The notes: generated by a model from the sequence alone, not told the origin. A stretch of DNA of 64,000 nucleotides from Rhyacichthys aspro (GCA_036850595.1 CM072152.1:14707207-14771206); one strand, 5' to 3'; shown: positions 35,201 to 50,281, numbered from the stretch's first letter. Numbers and translations: made by a program.

Positions 35201-38200
35201 CACGGCCCTCCTCTACAAGCCGTGACGTCTACCTGCTGCACGCACGACCACGCACGAGGACGTAGGGGTTTAGGGGACAGGCAGGGATAAGAGGAGTAGT
35301 TCAAAGGAGGGAAAACACTGTAGGAAGATGTGAAGACATTTGTTTTTGTATTTTCAGTCGAGCTTGGACCACATGTATTTATCTTAAAAACATATATGTG
35401 TATCAACTTTAAATTAATTTGCTGCAGAACCTTACACGACTGGGCTGCATGGCTCGATTTGAGATTTTGTGGAGGAAGAACGGGCATTAAAGGCTGTTAT
35501 TACCAACGGATATTTTCTTATTTAAAACCAGAAAAAAAACACAAATCAAGGCTTTCAATCTTCTTTATTTTTGAGGTGTTTTTCACACTTCACACCCACA
35601 CACACTACTCACACAAATCTAAATAGGTACACGAGGGCCAAACTGACAAAACAAACTTAGCTATTCCAGTTTAAATGAGGCAAATACCGATCTAAACGCA
35701 TCACTTCCCTGCAGTCATTTTATAAATAAGCTATACATACAGTACATCCTCATTTGCATGTATGAGCCTCTGTAAGAGCGGGAAACTCAGTGAAAGCTGC
35801 CAGAAACAGGCTGACAGAGCACAGGTGTGTCAGTGTTCCCCTCTTACTGTGGACTTACATAACGGTCGGATTCTGACTCATGGCAGACTCAGGAAGTCTG
35901 CAGTAGAGACTAGGTGTGCAGACTGGGACCTCTTTGCCTACTGTATTAGCTGACAACAAGAGCAGCTTTCAGTGTTCAAGGAGAACCTCTAACACATGCA
36001 TCCATGCTGTTATGATACATGTGGGACGTAACCTAAATGCTGCAGGCAGGCGGATGTTAAAATTAGCAAGTAGAGACCCAAGAAAGAGATCCCAATTCAA
36101 TAGAAAACCCCTATCTTTCAAGGCTTTAGTCACGAGTAGGAGGCATTAGGTAAATCAAATGTATGTTATCCATGATCATTTAAGTGTGATGATATGAAAA
36201 CAGCACGATGCAGACTCTGTGTTTAGACAACAAGGATAATAAATGTTGGGACTGAGCGGCAAAGCTGTTTGTCCTGCTGAAGAAGAGAGTGCTATTTAAA
36301 GCTGTTGGAGAGGTGGAATAGGTGTAACATTGACTTGGCAGTGTAGGATGCTGCAAAGAGTTTGCAAAGTGGGACGTAAGAGTGTGCCTCTGTAGTCTTC
36401 ACTTGGTTCCTCTTTTTATCATTGAAGGATGTTTAAAAACAAAGAACAAAGTGCGGACCTAAAAATGTCAAGCCAATGTTAAAGTAGACCCCACTGTCCT
36501 ATTTCCTATAGTTTCATTTACATCTTCACCTGTTATATAACAAAGTCTTTGCCTTTAGCTTGCTGCCCACACAATGTGATGAAGATAGAAGACATCCACA
36601 AAGCAACACTTTCTGTCCGACTTGAACCGGCTACATCTGTGTGAATGTGTCTCAATGTAGATGAAGACGTTTAGTGCAAAAGTCTAAATTTGGTATCAGT
36701 TAATGGAAATACCGTATAAAGAAGCTTAGATGATGATACTGCTGATGCTCAAATGTAAGTATGTTTTTCCTCTTCTATCTCCAGAACAGCTTTCATCATT
36801 CCAGTGTGTGTGTTTATTTTGAAATAAGCATTTGTACAATGATATATTGTCTCTTTAGCCAACAAGGAGTGAAGATCTGTGTTTTAACTGCTCTTTTTTG
36901 TGCAGTTATTGCTGTTCCTTGCAATTGCCAATTACTTGTTCCTGCTGTCTACAAAGCTGAACAAGAGCCAATGTTTCAGCCATCATTTGTGCAGCACATT
37001 ACAGCACAACTATTTGAAGTATTGTGCAGCAGAAGGGCTTAGTGGGAAGGAACAGGTGCAGAAAAGCTGGGATTACAACAGCACAGACAAAAATGGCATT
37101 TGTAAGGAATGTGGGTAAAATGCCTCAAGCAACAAGATATAACTGCAAAGAAATTCAGTAATATATTTAGAAAAATGCAAAAGAGGGAGGGGGAAGAACA
37201 GAACTGGGGCTAGAGAGGTTGAACACAGTGATGGATGATCTTGCTCTATGTAGGACGAGGTGTCTGCAACTTTTCAGGAGCCCCAGAAAGCAAGAAACTT
37301 TGTGCCTGGGATAATTCTGGGTCGGAGAGCCTCGGGGGGAGGTAAGAAGCAGAGCAGGCTGGCCTCTCTTTAGCCACAGAGTGCTCTGGTCTTTCTGTCA
37401 GTCATCCCAGTGCCGTCACACCATGCTTCCCACAGCTCAGAGTGAGTGGAGTTTCATCAAAATAGGCCATGCAACACTCGTCTGTACAAACATGAGGCAT
37501 TTAGGTGAAATACACAGGAATACTGTATGTAGCTCTGGTGTTGTCCCATCTCTTTTAGTCATGTACACAGAAGCAAAACATCAAACACTGCCTGTTGTAG
37601 TTCACTCTCCAGCAGAAAAGTTACCCAAGATGACTCATATGAAATAAACTATATCAAAGTAATATAAGGTTAAAAGATGTGAAGTCTGGGTGAAGTTGGG
37701 TCATGATTCATGTGGCATTTTCAAATATGGGTTCCCAAAAAAAATGTTTAGGCAAGAACAATCTGAGGCTAAAAGAAACACAATAAACACTTTAGTCTCT
37801 GTTTGAAGCCTCTTTTACTTAGACCTGAAATACAGTACAAAAATCCAGGATTACCAATATACTCACAATTACAAAAAACAGAGTTGTTTTCAGTCCTGGT
37901 CAACATGTTAATACAGATATGATATACATGAATTAATAAACCATGAAACATTAAGTGCACTCATGTTTTGAGTTAAAACTATGTAACAATTAGTCAGTTA
38001 AGTACATCATTTGAAGACAATACATATATTAGACATTTTCTAAATCAGTGCAAAAATAGCATTGAGTTTCACTGATAGGACTATCCCCAGTGATACAGTA
38101 CATGGTAATGCTTCTACCAGTGGGTCCTCAGTATTTACTGCAGCCTGCACTGCAAAGTTGATACATTTACTACAATGGAAGAACACTAAAATAAAGGTAA

Positions 38201-38607
38201 TACACTGATTTTGCTCTATATACAGTATAGGCATTTGTGAGACTGAGACATATGTTTTCCTCATAACTTATTTTCTAATGTTTGACATAATTAAAGACTG
38301 ATACAATTATAAATTATATGACTCTTCCTCTCTATAAAAATAATCCACACTCTTCTCATCATTTGGAGAAATACAGGTCACATCAGTGTGACGTTCCACA
38401 CTGGCAGGTATCTGGGCCATTCTCTCTGGGCTCTCAGCATCCCACCTGCTGCAGCAGCATGAAGGGGACACTAGAGGTTGACAAAGTAGGCGATGGCGTC
38501 CCCCCTAACAGAACAGAATGTCTCATATTTTTCTGTCCAATCAGGAAACACACAATGTGCAGATGCAGAGTTTATAATCCAGCTGAAACCGCCCTTTTAA
38601 AACAATC
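35201..38607 (-). other. Probable long 3' UTR of fgd5
   Basis: No coding exon is found between the fgd5 stop codon and the prkcd first exon. On the minus strand, AATAAA occurs at 36813-36818 and at 35564-35569. The latter is followed, at a suitable distance, by a GT/T-rich run (around 35530-35545), the usual layout of a strong cleavage site. If used, the 3' UTR is about 3 kb and ends some 350 bp upstream of the next promoter. This is inference; transcript evidence is needed to fix the end. Confidence 0.4.
35564..35569 (-). terminator. Candidate distal poly(A) signal of fgd5
   Basis: AATAAA on the minus strand, with a T/GT-rich downstream element about 25-40 bp further on. It is the best-formed signal between the fgd5 stop and the prkcd exon. 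Confidence 0.4.
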
Positions 38608-41600
38608 CTATAAAACTGTAGCTTCCTCCATTGCATTTGCCCACCTGTGCAAAAAGCAGATTTAACATCAGAAAGAAATATATACACTGAAATATACACC
38701 TTCTGCCTCAGTTTTATAGTAGCAGTACTCTGACTTTTAACTATGTAGGTATGTAACTAATATGCTACAATTCTTCAATTCAGTAATATTGGCAAAATAA
38801 GACAATAGTTAATATGTTAGTACAATACATAAAGACTTCAAGGGGTGCTATCACATGAGTCCTTCTTACCTCTGGGCTGTGAAGTTGTCCTCAGCTTTAA
38901 ATGTATAATACAATGTGTTTTTGTGGTAAAGTTGGAAGACATTGGTCTCCTCCTCTCCTTGATGCTTGTCAGGCAGCTTCACAGTGAACCCCAGCAGAGG
39001 TAAACTCTCTGACGCCACCTTCTCCTACAGCGCAACATTCAATGAGACATACTGATTACTTGATGATGAGACAATATGTATTATGGCGTCTGAACATAAA
39101 GCTGTTTTCAATTTAGATGAGTTTGTGAGTGACTAAATGAATTTTGATTCTTTGATTGTTTCAGGTCAAAGGGGAGCACATGTTTCCCCTCACCTCTTGT
39201 GCTCTATAGGTGTAAAGCACCTTGTCTTTGAGAAGAAACCACAGTCTTTTCCAGTTCTTCTTGCTGGTCTTGCTGCGCTGCAGAGTTCCACTCATCGACC
39301 CTTCCTCACATACAATCACCTGCAAAACACCACAGGAAGAGGTGTGTATTTTGACACATAAGCCTTTAGCTGGTATATAACTGTGAATGTGGCAGGTACC
39401 TGGTTAAAGGAGAGAGTGCCTCTGCGATGTTTCCAGATGTTGGGAGGATGAATATTTTGAAACATGGCTGAAAGTGGACGACTAGAGCGGTTCGGCCGAG
39501 GGCTATCTTTACCTGACTCTGTAGTTACATCTTCTCCTGTAGAAAATGAAATGAAAGCTCTTAAAGTCAAGTCACCAGACAAGTGGGTTCATTTCTCACT
39601 CAGAAAAAATTATAGCAAAATGCATGCTTATTATTTGGACTGTATATGTTGTGGTTAAGTCTTTTTACTCTGTGCAATGCAGTATACAGCAAACTTCTGT
39701 ACAAATAATGCAATGATATACAATAGACCAGGGCAGTTTGCCAAGGGAAATGGGATCCACTGAAAAGGGCCACTATTGGATCAACTGCAGGCTGTGGTGT
39801 ATCGTGAGTCCCTGTTACTAGTGCATAAATGCATAATTAAACATAATGACAATAAGAGAGTTTTCACACCTCTCTTCTTCAGCTCGTTGTAACAGTGGTC
39901 ACACACTTTGGCCATCCGATACTTCATGTATTTGAGTGGATATCTGTTTCTGGAGCAGCTCCGACACACAATCTGTGCCAAAAGAGACACATAAACAGGA
40001 GTCTAAAAAGTAACTAGCAGTAGTCTTTATGATATGGGGGTGCAGTTTGACATACCCTTCCACAACTGTGGCAGTGGTGTCTGTGCATGGTCAGGCTGAA
40101 ATCTGTTGTGCAGTTCATACACATTGTAACTTGTGACACTGGGACAAATGTAGGTGCCTTCTCTCCCAACGACAGCCACAGACGATCTCTGGACTGTGGA
40201 AAGCACACAACGTGCTAATAAACAACAATGTGACAATAGAATAAAGATATTCTATATATTTTTAGGTATTGATAAATGCAGTTACTCACCTCTCCTGAAC
40301 GGGTCAGATTTGTCGCAGATCCTCGGACATGTTCACTCACAGTGTGACTAAGAGTGAAAAACCATTCCTCCCTTTCAATGAAAGAGCTGCCAAAAAAAAA
40401 AGCAGATATAAGGCAAAAGTATTAGGACACTTTTAGAGCGCAGTGCCACTGAGCAATTGTAACATAAGTGAACTTCATTCATTAAATAAATGGGACACTT
40501 CACACACCTTGCAGACAATGTGATGGAGATGTCGGCTCCCTCAATCTTCAATGCATTTTGGACATTTTCAATGATAGGTTTACTGACCTAAAAATTAAGT
40601 AGAAAATAAGATTTAGTCTGGATATTGCTAGATTAAAAAATCTAAGTTGTTGAGAATATGTATGAATTAAAACTTAAATTATGACAGACCTTCAATCCGG
40701 TGAGAGAAAGAGTGTTCTTAAGTCTGTATTTTCCATCTTGTTGTGGGTATGTGTACAGCAGTACATCGTTCATCTAAAAAAAACATATATAACACATTTG
40801 ATGCCATTAGTTATTAAAGTTATCACAGTAGACATAACAGTAGTGGTCCAGGCTTATGTGTAAGCAACAATGGTCCACTAGATGGCACCAAGTATTAAGG
40901 GAAGCTTAACTATGCTTCGCCTTTCTTACTGTGTGTGACTCTGATGGCGTTCAACTATAACCACCTGAAGGTTAATGTTAATGTTTGGGTTTTGTTTAAT
41001 CAAAGACAACATAAAATAATATCAACAGTGAACTATGATGACAAGAATAGTAGCAAATCCCCGGACATGGATGATCCTGATTTGAAGATTTTATGGCATC
41101 TATGTTTCTTTTTTTATGACACGGTCCATTATCCCTTAACATCCAATTGTTTCCCAGCTTACTTCTACATGCAAATTAATTAATACAATAAAAGTAGTAT
41201 TTATTAAAATATAGATAATATAATCCATGCAATAAGTTTCCACGGATGTACTTCTTTCTTGTTTGTCTTGACCGCCATGTGCTGTGGGTAGAGAACTAAC
41301 ACAGGAAGTCAGCATTCAGAAACATCCTGCCAGGAAAACCCTACAGGGTGGATATACATGGACTAGACAGAACATGTCTAACTAGACATTAGGAGATGTA
41401 ACATTTCAGGATAAAGTTAATTAATTTCTCACAAAACAGCATTTACCAAAAACAAGTGACGAGGCTGTCGACTTTTCCGACTGACTTTCATCAGTGTGCC
41501 CTCCTTCACGAAAACCTGTAAAAAAAAAGAAACCATAATATAATACATTCAGTGCACCAGTGATGATTAATATAATTTAAAACACAGTTGGTTGTGGATT

Positions 41601-44600
41601 CATGTTTGAGTGCATTTGTAAAGGGCAACAGAGGCGTGGTACGAGGCAGACAGGGTGGGCTGGCATGCAGTAGACACAATGCTCTTATCAGTCATACCCT
41701 GCCAGGCTGCAACAGGTCCCGCTGCCCACGAACGCTGTATTCAATATTCACCAGACGCAACAAATTCTCCTGGGACACAACACAAAAAGATATGATAAGA
41801 ACAAAAAAGAAAATTTAGTCTCTCTCCTCCACATTTAAGATAGAGGTATATGCTAATTGTCCAGTTAAATAAAAAAAACCTTTTGTCAGGCTCACTTTTT
41901 CATTTTCATTGTTCATTGCGTTGACCTCACTCTCCCCAAATATTTTATTATTAATAATTACAATACTGACTAACCTTTTAAAAATGTATTTTGTAAACCT
42001 AACTAGAAATATGCTTATGAGCACTTACCCCATGTTTCAAACTGTCATTTGCCTGATCTGCAATGTCAGACACTATTGTCACAGCAGCTGTATAAAAGAC
42101 AAACAAAGAAGGTTATCTTTTTTGTTTCAGGTAAAAATAATATTAACGTCAGAAAACACACATCAACTGGGATGGCTCCCTCATCAGACATAAGAGACAG
42201 TACTGCATGTTGTCTTCTGATGAATTAAACATTACTAGATGCACATAAAGAGTGGGAATGACCATCTGGTGGGCTAGAACCACACTAAATTAGCTCTCTC
42301 ATGACCATCCCTCCATGTCAAATGAGCACAAATAAATTGTGTATAAGCACACAGTGACTAACAGGGGTTAGTATGGCTCTCCTGTGAGTAACAGGAGTGA
42401 CTGCCTCTGGCCACCACCAGGCTGCTGTGTGCTCTCGTGTTTACTGTACCTTGGGTGTCTTCATATTCCTGGGAATCAGGGGAGAGGTTGTTGAGGTAAT
42501 CTGTAAAATGAACAAGTAAAATGAATACAGCAATGACATTAAACTAAAATACTGATTTAATTAAATGTGTAAATCTTTTTTACAGACTAACCAGTGAGGA
42601 GCATTCGGTACTGAGCCACACGCACAATAACCTGCAACAGCTGATGTTTGAGAGAAGCTTTTTCCCCGGGAGGACTCTGTGTGCAAGAAAAGCAGCATTT
42701 TATTAGTATCACATCATATAAATGATTATGTTCTGAATCTTTTCAAGTAGACATGAGCTGCTGTATTTTTCGGTGAGCTATGATTGGTTGAAAGCTACAC
42801 TCGGAAACATTGCTCAGTGCTTGCCCTAACCCATTATGGAAGGATTCATTTAGTTTTCTGTCAGGCATATTACATTTTAAACCAAAGAAAACAAGAAGCG
42901 TCAAAAACACACTTAAATCCTCTTTTGTGTTTCACCTAAAATACATAATTAGTTCAATGTCTCTTCACACAGTAATTATTACATAACTTTTGTCTTTGAT
43001 GAACACAGGGAAGACATGGACAGTGTTGAAAAAGCATGTCCATACAGTATGGCGTGTATCATACATAATAATTTACAGTGTGCAAGTTGATTATTGTAGA
43101 TGTGTAACTGCAACATATCTCTGTAAAACGCTATCATAACAGCTTTAATACAAATGTGTAGAACATCTCTCGAGTGATTGAAATGAAGCTAAAGAGACTC
43201 AAAAAGTTGTGACAAAGCCAATATAGGAGGCACTAGCATTAACACAAAGTGTTAAAGAGAATCTGAGGACTTTTAAATTGTGTCGGTCCTAAATCAGACA
43301 GAGAAAACTGCTAAGCTCTTCTCCTTAGAGATCTATAAAGTGGAGCAGGAAATACAACTCCTTTGTCCATAAGGGCACAACAAGCAAAGTGTCACTGCAT
43401 TTTCTTCTACAATCCAGCAAGATTATTACAGAAGGGTTTAATGAGCCATTAAATGTGTAAAATGTGTCTTGTCAGCAATCCCAGAAGAGAGTGAACAAAA
43501 ACACAACATTGACTTGTGGCGACAGTTGGACAATGCTCTTTGCACCTGGTTTCACATTTCTGTTGTTATGGAGGATAACTGGTCAACAGATGTTTGTAAT
43601 CCCTCCACTGGGCATTTAGGCACATCACATTATTTTTATTATTATTAACAATACTTTTTATGTTGTGCAGTTGGACTGTTCATCTTTATAGCCTCCACAC
43701 TGGGCTGCATTGACTGGTGTCTTGTGTGTTAATTTAATTAAGGCTAATTATGAATTCTCCATAAACTTTTTTTTTCTCGTAACAATTTTAATATTCCCTT
43801 GTTTTGAAAAGACAAATATAGTTTAATGGTACTCTGGGCCATGCATATTAAATTGTTTGTCAAAGTGCTTTGAATCCTTGGTAAATGACAGGGGCTTTTG
43901 ATAACATGTTATCAAAAAGATAGTCAACTTATACATATAAAATACCTAGTATATGTGTATATGACTGCATGTCGGGAAATCGATAAAAGATTAGATTTTA
44001 ATGTTTTTACTAAAATATAATTCTATATAGAACATAACATGTTATACTTTAGTCTATTAGAGGGAATAACTTTCATAATGAGAATTATACAAGAAAATAA
44101 CAATGATCAAATGCATGGGTTCATAATGTATACCTCACCTCAAATTGTTGTACAGCAGCTGCAAATGCAGTGGAAGTCCTGCAGCTATCCTCTAACAGAC
44201 TCATACTTCGGTCGTAGTGCCCAATGTAAGTGGTAAACACGAAGAACTCTGCTTTTCTTGTCAGAAATATGTCTGCAATCTTCTGTCCGTCATTCCTGCA
44301 CAAAAAGAAATCAGGGACGATTAATATTAGTACAAATGGCTGCTGTACAATATTAAATAGATGAATATTAAACATATCCAACGTGAAGAGAAGTCATGAA
44401 TGGCAATGAACTGTGCTCATTCTGTATGACAGTAAACAGAATTGGTGTAGGACTCGAATCTTTAACCCCCGCGCTGTGTGTTCATGTGTGTTATTAACTG
44501 CATTGTTGGCGTCTCACCATTGTCGGATTCGATTCTCCAGCTCAGCGAGGATTCTGCAATGCAGGCTGTAAACATCAGGCAACTCACTGAGAATATCTCG

Positions 44601-47600
44601 AAGTCTCTCCTCATCCACAACAGGCTGCCCATCGCCATCGACCGCCGCCAGCACCGCCTCACGAAAATCCTTACACAAGAGGACAGACGGTGGGTAACAT
44701 CAGTGCCAGTAATCAAAAAATATACATTAAGATACACTTGATTAGTGCCAATTAGTCCCAGTGGTCCTTTCTGCTCAACAAGACCAAATCTGGCATTAGG
44801 CTGTCGAAGAGTTATTATGCCATGAAATCTCTCACTCACCACAAAATGAAAAAAGCTTTAATTCCTAAACTGAGACTACGAATTACTTTGGCCATTATTA
44901 AGAAAACATCACTTACGTCTTGTAGAAGCTTGAGGGCCTCCACGTGTCTGTGGAAAGAATAAGGAAACACACCAAATTATATATGTTCTTATTTGTTGGA
45001 TGAAATAAGAAGCATCTTAGATAAAAGTAGCATTTCACTTACTTTCTTTCTGTATCCAACAACTCTTTTGCAATATAGAAGGCTCTGGAGTGACCATCAG
45101 GCTGTAAACAATCATTATATATTATTATATACTATCACCTCTATCACATAAAGCAAACTGGAGATGCCCTGGATTACAGCTCAAAAATAACTATCAAGGA
45201 TACATCATGACAAAAAACATGGGACCTTTAAAACTGGTTTTAAGACTAGTCTCAAAACAGGATAGGGCTTAAGCTCATAAACTGGGCTCCTTTTTGTCAG
45301 AACCTCACCTGTCTGTTATAGTTGCTATCAGCTGCACAGCCTTCCTCCTCAGATGTGCGGCCCTGGTCTTCATCTGCTCTGGTGTCAAGCACTGATGCTG
45401 TCAGCGGACCAGCAGCCACTGAACACACTTTGTAGGCTTCTGTATAAGCACTGTAAGCCCCAATAACAATTTCAAAAAAGTAAAAATATGGTGATTTTTA
45501 GTTACTTTTTACTTGTGATGTACACATCCAAATCTCTGCTCATATTCTAAAAGAATGTCTGGAAAACCCCAGCTAAGACTTATAGTTAAACGCTGTATTG
45601 TTCTTAGTGTGTGTTAGTTATTATTTTTAATTTACTGCACCACTTTGAGGCTATTGCTGATTTTTACATAATTGTTAAACCTTCTCATGCAATACACACA
45701 ACACAAGACACTTTGAATAACCAGTAAAACCAAAATACACCACCTTCAGTCAAACAAATGTAGTCTATTGTACATAGAATTACAATAAGCACAGCTTTGT
45801 TTGCTGAAGCCAATGTTTAAAGTTTGCTGCGAAAACTGAATCTGAAATTGATTTCATTTAAGCTAATGTGAGCAGGCCTCTGTGATTCCTTATAGATATA
45901 TATTATGTATTCCCATAACATTCACTAGGTGTAGAGGCCAATAAACAGGTCCTCGCAGTGTCTGCTTAACCCAAACAGGCCTGGATGTCGTAATTTTATT
46001 CTCCTGGATCCTCTTTTGCACTTGGGAGCAAATGAAAATGGTAATAGTTTTAGCTCTGTGGGAAGTGTAGGATAAAAAGCACATCTTTAAGTTACTGCAG
46101 TGATGCAGCAGTCCGCTCCAATTGCTTTGCCAGTCTTACTAGCATGCTTTACAACAGGCACCAATGGACCTAACCCCACTGAGATGGAAATTAGCTACAT
46201 ATGAACAACATATGTGAGCCGTTCAGTTCCCTGCATCTGACGCATTAAAGCTACATGGCCCATTAGTGTTCACTATTTCAAACTTCATATGCAAAACAAG
46301 GGACTGCTTGAGAAGCAAAGCACTTGCACAGCCTCTGTATTAGATTTTTATATCATTGCCACTGTCACACTTGTCACTCTGGTTATGTATGAAGCCCAGA
46401 GGCAAAGCTATGCAGATAAATTACAGAGATTTAAAGAATTCATTTTGTCTCACGTTTATTGGTGAAGATATTTATTCTTCAGATAGCACAGATGAGGTCT
46501 CTCCAAATTCTGCATTAATTTTGTCCCTTTAGGCCAGAACTAGGGCAGCAATACACTGTAATGTACTATACAGACACTCACAGTTCACTATGTTTGGGAA
46601 ATCGTCATTGAACCCGTTTCTCTATTTGCTGTTAACACAAAGAAAAATAAAGAACATGTGTTGTCTTTGTTTACAGGTAAAAAATATAGTGCAAAGCAGA
46701 TTCACACACATGTAGTATGTGTGTGAATCTGCTTTGGACAAACCATTATAGATTTTGTGGTATCAAAAGTGAATATGAAAGTGTGTAGTGGTAAAAGTAG
46801 TAAATTTGAAGAGCAATGCAGTGTGTAAGTGCTCCCAAGAATGCAAAGATTGTATCTTAGCCTGGTGTTGCTGCCTGGCAGAAAAGAGCGATGACTCCAA
46901 AATGCTTTGACTATTAATCATCGCGAGGGGCCTGTATGATATGGGCACAGCCAACAGAAAGCAGGGGGGATGGGTCCATGTCACAGCAGCATGGCTGATT
47001 ACAGCAAAAACAGGACCAGCGTTTTACCTGCAGCATCAACAGAGCAGCCTGCACTGCTCTAAAAGACTTGATTTATGAATGAAACCAGGACAGTCACTTT
47101 TCACTTACAACTAAACAGACCACCCCCACCACCAACAGCAATGCTTCCTCTGCTATTCACATGCCCAAACAACACACTACAGGGGCTTATTTTTCACTGT
47201 ATCTTACTGTGATGCAAACTGAGAAGCTAATGCACTAGCATTTTCACCACTTCAGTCTGACGTGCATCCAAGCAATAATATTAACTCTCCACACATACCA
47301 CACAGCAGTAAAAGAGTGTAAATGGTGGCAATGACCATCAACAATATGCTCAGCAGCATCAACCTATATAAAGAATATAGATGCACACAAGTAGCATGTT
47401 TAAAGGTGCAGTAGGCATTTGAATTGTCTTGGATGTAAATAGGTTACATCTAAAAATGTCAGATACAACACACCTTCGTTTTTTAGTTTAAGAAGATATT
47501 TTTCGGAAAAGGAAGTTATTAACCCAATGAAAATAAAAGATTAATTTTATTTTTTTTACAAAGAATACGTGATTTGTAACAATCAGTCACCTTTGTTTAA

Positions 47601-50281
47601 GAAATGAGGGAATAGTTGCCTAAGTAGTTTAAATGATTGTGAAGTTGATATGGTCGAACCATATTAGCTTTTTGTAATGAAGAAAGGTGACTATGGATCT
47701 GTGAATCATCTGGTGAACAAGTATGACAGTTTTTCACTACATTAAAGCCTTACAGTACTGTATTTAATTACCTTTCTGTTTCCTGTTCCAGTGGCTGTAA
47801 TTTTTTCTCAAACCCAGGGAGACTGCTCATGTCCACATAACCATCTGTCTCATTGGCAGAAGACAACAGTCGGCTTGGACGGTCAAAAAAGTTGGCAAAG
47901 GGACCCTGCCTCATGGGCCTCTGTTGTGGGACCTGCAGGTTCTCATAGTCAGAGCTTATGGGAGGAATATTTTCGTAGTCTGAGGAATCTGTGTTGGGAA
48001 AGGAGATTGACCGAGGCTTGGTGAGAGGCAGTGGTGTAAAAGGCACACGGGAGCGGTCCTCGAAGGACTCAACTCGCACCACGCTGCGGTTCAGAAATGA
48101 AACGGAGCTCCCTTTGCTTTTGCTGTCATACAGTAAAAAGCTTGGCTCCTGTGGCACCTGGGGTTTACACACAGAGCGTGAGTTTAGTTGTGGTGAACCA
48201 GTCAGACTATGCCTATCTAAATCTAGCAGTCTGCTGGGAGTGGGTTGACCGGACTCTGAGTTAAAAGATGACGGTGAGACATCTCCCACTTGTTTTTTGC
48301 TGTCTGTTTTCCTCCTAAACTTAAGCATGAGGAAGCGCTTTATAGAGGATTTCTTTTTCCTGTTTTTCTCTGAAGAGTCCGTCTCAATGAGAAGTGAGGG
48401 GGAGCTCTTTGTGATGGGCTTTTTGGTGATGTACGCCAGCTCAAACGGAGGTGGGATGTCCACAACAGATGTCGGTGTGGACAAGCCACTGGAAGACAGA
48501 GGTGAATTCTGGGAGAAACTACCAGTTGAAAACATGGCTCGCCTCTGCATTGGTGATCCATCAGCATCTCTTTGTAGGCACAAAGGCATTTCCTGTCCCT
48601 CCATGGACATAGACCTGGGGTAGAGCGACAGATAGTGGGGTTTTTGGTAACCTGTGTGTCGGGCTGGTACTAACATCGGACTGCTGCTCGGTCCACTCAG
48701 TCCAAATCCGCTCTTGTAATGTCTAGTTAAATCATTATTAATGCGCTGAGACATTGAGCCAGAGCGCATCCCTATTGCTGACCTGCGTCCAGGTTCCTCG
48801 TAAACATGCTCATCATTAAAGTCCTGCTCCAAATCAAACGGCACAATGGGAGCCTCCAGGTTGTCTCCGAATGTGTCAAAGTCGTTGGGAAAAAGCAGCT
48901 GACTCTTTGACAGTGAGGACGACAGTGAAGTGTCCGTTGGCACTGAGATGGACACGAGCCTCAATCTCGGCTGGCAGTCCAAATGGTTTGAGAAACCCTC
49001 GGCTGTTGGCATTTTGTACTCCTTGTCTCTTTCAAATGTCTTGTACTGACATGTTCTTAACTTGTTCTCATCGCTGCTTTTATCTCTGCCACTGATCTCA
49101 ACATACACCTCAGACGAAACATCGTCTGTCTGCTCCATGGCTGCTGCATTCCCAAGATGTTCATAAGCATTTTTCTTACATTTGTAGGATGTAACTCCGT
49201 CACTGTTGACAGATGTTAGCTTTGGGCATGCATTGTTGTTTTCTAGGTTAAATTGTTTGTTTATATTTTCCTCTGTTGTGTTATAATTGGTATTAGAATC
49301 CTTTTTTTCCTCCTGCACGCTTTCACTGTTGAGAAGTTCTTCTGATAAAGATTCAGTTAAATCATCAGCGGTACAGTCGCCTTGTTCCTCGTCATTGCAT
49401 TGTTTTTGCACGCCTCCATTTTCCACATTGTTCTCCCTTTCTGACTCTGCATCGACACTGTTCACAGAAATGTCTCCCATTGAGAGTCCATCTGTGTCGG
49501 CCATGGCCTCACCCGCGTCACAGTCCTCAGCATCCATCTCCTCGTTCAGGTCTGTGTCGGTCATTTCTACTGTGTCCAGTGTTTCCAGCGAGTCAGTCTC
49601 CTCGGTCAGAGCACTCTCAGTTAACCTCCAATCCTCCTCCATCGTCTGAATTATGCCCTTATCCTTGTCTTCCTCTCCATTCTTCAAGATTGACACTATT
49701 TTTAAATCATCTTCCTGGAGTTTGAGCAAGGATGAATTTGAATTTTCATCTGCTGGTGACTTGTCAGATTGTGTCCTGTTGTCTTCATATTCAGCCTCTG
49801 ACACCATCAAGCCATCGTTACTGCATCCTCCTTGGTACCTCCCATTAAGTGTCACTTTTGGTTTGGGGGCGACACAAGGTTTGGGACCCCTGGCTGCAGA
49901 CATGAGAGGTGACGGCAGCTTCAGACTTGTGCTGGCATGACAAATAAGCCTTGGCTTAGGTGCAGGAGAAGGTTTGGTGCAGTCTGAAAGAACAACAGGA
50001 AGAGGAAACTGTAAGATTATGGGCTTTAAAATAGCTTTAAGGTCATTTGTATTGTGTCCATGTGATTTTGAAAGGCTTAAACTCTCTGATTCAAGCAAAA
50101 GGAAAACACATTAAACAATAAAATCCAATAAATTTTACACAGTAAATGCCTTAATGGGCACAGTTTCTCAATTGTCTTTAAAAGTATATATTTCAGAGTT
50201 TTACTCTACAGTACAGTAGAGACCCACATCATTTTAGACCAATTAGACGTTTTATATTTATAATTTACATTGTTTGAGCTT

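Noticed and set aside
38494..38576. Alternative last exon for fgd5 after a TTTCAG acceptor, giving SWIINSASA
   Set aside because: The exon at 38608-38644 encodes RWANAMEEATVL, which matches the conserved FGD5 C-terminus and lies nearer.
44440..44540. ACTCGAATC and GATTCGATTC words as tRNA T-arm remnants
   Set aside because: No acceptor stem, D-arm or anticodon arm can be folded around them; part lies in an fgd5 exon.
49287..49649. 120-codon plus-strand open frame, serine-rich
   Set aside because: It is the antisense shadow of the long fgd5 exon 2, whose acidic and serine-rich codons read open on the other strand.
49984..50098. In-frame open extension of fgd5 exon 2 upstream of its acceptor
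   Set aside because: It begins with TTG rather than ATG, and a proper acceptor plus a phase-matched upstream ATG exon explain the start better.
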